Source: Xanthomarina sp035306705
GTDB lineage: Bacteria; Bacteroidota; Bacteroidia; Flavobacteriales; Flavobacteriaceae
Reading direction: 5' to 3'
DNA length: 25,076 bases
Assembly: GCF_035306705.1 (NCBI RefSeq)
Contig: NZ_DATGNO010000018.1
Location: forward strand, 1-25,076
The notes below the pieces were generated by a model. It made no database searches. It was not told the origin of the DNA and saw only the letters and a list, made by a program, of their open reading frames with translations. The translations under genes were made by a program, and so were the position numbers. This document shows positions 23,306 to 25,076 of this stretch, in pieces; position 1 is the stretch's first letter; each line of letters opens with the position of its first letter.

Positions 23306-25076
23306 TTATTTCTTAATAAATGGTAAAGATAACTGACTAGATTCTTTAGTTATCTTAATAAAATACATGCCATTGCTTAAGCTAGACGTATCGATAGATA
23401 AATCGGCTTCAGTTGAAATTCTATGAGTCAGTATTACTTGTCCTAACATGTTATAAACTACATAAGCATCTGGTAGATTTTTATTGGTAGTTTTAATGTT
23501 AAGAACATGAGATGTTGGATTTGGATAAATTGAAATTTCCGAATTCAACTCAAATGAGTTTATAGATAATAAGGACATTTGCGTTCCAAAAATATAAGTC
23601 CCTTCTAAGCCAGATGTAAACGATGCTGTTAATTTAGCATCTGCATCGAAAACAGAAACGGTTGCAGCAACTACTTCGTTGGTTCCTTCTTTCTTAACAT
23701 ACATATCATTTCTAGAATTTCCAGTGATAGCTTCCCAGCCAGCAAGCTCGGCTTCTGTAAAGTAAAAGTCCATACTTGTAGCAGCTGATGTATTGGCAGC
23801 AGCAGTAGTAATGTTGAACGTTTTGGCAGTAACAAAATTAGATGGATCTGTGTTAGAACCATACATAACTGCGGCAGCACCAGCCGTTGCAATATCTCTG
23901 GATACAGAAACATCTGTACAACCAAAGTTAAAACCACCGGTGTTATCAATACTTAACATGATATCTCCAGAAGTGCCATCTGTAAAGAAAGCTTCACCTG
24001 CTTGGTTAATTGCGGTAGATGTAGGTGTATTTACATCTGTTTGAACATTTACAGAAACATTTGTAGTAACTGATACATCATCAAGCATAAAGATAAAAGC
24101 ATCGTTAGAAACGCTGCGGAATGTTATGTAAATATTTTGACCATCGTATGCAGATAGATTATAGGTGTATTCCGTCCATTCTGCAGGAGCTTGAACATAC
24201 GGAGCAGCTGAAATATATGTAAAACTAGTAGGGTTTGTATTTGTTGTTGAAATACCAACCTGGAAACGTTCTAAACCATATTGAGCTGTATAAGATTTGG
24301 CCCAAAACTTCAATTCACTATTTGTTCCGTTAAGAGAAATTTGTGGGGTGAAAATATAATCGTTATTAGGAGCATTAACTGCAGCAAAGCTATAATAACC
24401 TTTAGAGCCAGTATGTGCATCCATAACCGTTCCAGCTAAAGAAGGCGTCGTTTGACTTGGATTAAATACTATAAAAGTACCCGTATATCCTGAGTTAGGG
24501 AATGTGGCATTATTAATTCCATAAGTATTACTTCCATCTACATCTAACATGGTCCAACCTCCTACAGGAGTAATGGTGAAATCCGCGTAAGATTCAAAAC
24601 CATCGCTAAAAACAGTTGTAGCTCCAGAATTGGATAGCGTTTGATCATCATTTAAAATAGTAACAGTGTATGCTAAGCTTGTTGCGGCGGCATCGCCAGA
24701 AGTACTTACATTAACGTTTAGTACAATGGTTTCATCAGCTTCAATAATTCCATCTTCATAAATTCTTAAAGTAATGGTGTTACTACCTGTTAAAGAACCA
24801 GCAGTAAAAGTAACCGAGTTATTAAGAAGTTGGTAATCCTCATTTACTGTAGCTGTACCAGAAGTTGTTAAAGAAGCGGTGGCATTAGCAGAAGCCGCAA
24901 CATTTAACGCTAGGGTAATTTCTATGTCTTGGTATCCACAATCGCTACCTTCAATCACTTCAGATGGTAAGGAAGAGCTTATTCCAATTGTTGGAGAAGC
25001 GTTACAAGCAGATGAAGTTAATAAGTTAACACGTCTTGGCGAGTTGGCCATAACAGCTAAAATTCTAGTAACTTGA
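23306..25076 (-). CDS. T9SS-exported multidomain surface/secreted protein with Calx-beta domain, 5' truncated by window edge
   Basis: The frame stays open to the edge (eight more residues, QVTRILAV, precede the Met at 25051), so only the C-terminal ~589 residues are seen. Counting from that Met: residues ~20-137 are a Calx-beta domain (SEVIEGSDCGYQDIEI, GTATVNEDYQL, EDGIIEADETIVLNV, TILNDD); ~148-328 are a cleaved-adhesin/choice-of-anchor-J lectin-like domain (FSDGFESYADF, FWAKSY, IYITFRSVSNDAFIFMLDDV); ~335-490 is a beta-rich region I do not recognise; 506-581 is a type A T9SS sorting domain (SIYPNPTSHVLNIK, LGQVILTHR, LSNGMYFIKI, final KK). It is exported by the type IX system and cleaved or lipid-anchored. 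The enzymatic part, if any, lies outside the window. Confidence 0.88.
   Translation of the reverse strand, partial: QVTRILAVMANSPRRVNLLTSSACNASPTIGISSSLPSEVIEGSDCGYQDIEITLALNVAASANATASLTTSGTATVNEDYQLLNNSVTFTAGSLTGSNTITLRIYEDGIIEADETIVLNVNVSTSGDAAATSLAYTVTILNDDQTLSNSGATTVFSDGFESYADFTITPVGGWTMLDVDGSNTYGINNATFPNSGYTGTFIVFNPSQTTPSLAGTVMDAHTGSKGYYSFAAVNAPNNDYIFTPQISLNGTNSELKFWAKSYTAQYGLERFQVGISTTNTNPTSFTYISAAPYVQAPAEWTEYTYNLSAYDGQNIYITFRSVSNDAFIFMLDDVSVTTNVSVNVQTDVNTPTSTAINQAGEAFFTDGTSGDIMLSIDNTGGFNFGCTDVSVSRDIATAGAAAVMYGSNTDPSNFVTAKTFNITTAAANTSAATSMDFYFTEAELAGWEAITGNSRNDMYVKKEGTNEVVAATVSVFDADAKLTASFTSGLEGTYIFGTQMSLLSINSFELNSEISIYPNPTSHVLNIKTTNKNLPDAYVVYNMLGQVILTHRISTEADLSIDTSSLSNGMYFIKITKESSQLSLPFIKK

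Noticed and set aside
1..25076. Defence island, prophage, CRISPR or biosynthetic cluster
   Set aside because: No nuclease-helicase pairs, integrases, regular repeat-spacer units or assembly-line enzymes were seen; gene content is mainly housekeeping.

Overview
The window reads as a chromosomal segment of a marine-type Flavobacteriaceae (phylum Bacteroidota). The evidence is AT-rich DNA, housekeeping proteins of flavobacterial flavour, a T9SS C-terminal sorting domain, a PlsC-GNAT aminolipid synthase fusion, and promoters of the Bacteroidota type (TAnnTTTG -7 element, little Shine-Dalgarno). No tRNA, rRNA, CRISPR array, transposase or prophage gene was seen. Gene content is mostly core; the non-core parts are short repeats and small uncharacterised genes.

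Layout. 1-1.5 kb: the 3' end of an LD-carboxypeptidase (+), then two small membrane or zinc-ribbon genes (-) bounded by a 21-bp inverted repeat. 1.5-5.3 kb: yraN (+) converges on mfd (-) across a REP-like hairpin. 5.5-7.0 kb: a TerB-like gene (+) converges on fbp (-) across a strong bidirectional terminator. 7.1-11.8 kb: a tightly packed plus-strand run of SSAT-like GNAT, aspartate kinase, OlsF-like PlsC-GNAT acyltransferase and an exported carboxypeptidase-regulatory-like protein, joined by TAATG and 11-bp overlaps, with an extra promoter-like element just before olsF. 11.8-13.1 kb: DUF4870, VOC and DUF1801 small genes (-). 13.1-16.6 kb: DUF4286, ksgA, mgtE and a 2-hydroxyacid dehydrogenase (-), probably one transcription unit. 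16.7-19.1 kb: a GNAT gene and an exported TPR protein (-).

19.06-19.59 kb is the one long gap. It holds an unlisted 41-codon ORF for a membrane or secreted peptide with its own terminator, plus the serS terminator. 19.6-23.2 kb: ribF, an HTTM-family membrane protein and serS (-). 23.3 kb to the edge: the C-terminal part of a large T9SS-exported Calx-beta protein (-), truncated by the window end.

No clearly new multi-gene system was found. The best leads are the inverted-repeat-bounded zinc-ribbon/TM gene pair, the 41-aa peptide gene with its long 3' UTR, the OlsF-type lipid synthase preceded by a promoter that would make a nearly leaderless mRNA, the aspartate kinase that seems to lack a full second ACT domain, and the HTTM protein that keeps a lysine resembling the catalytic lysine of vitamin K carboxylase.
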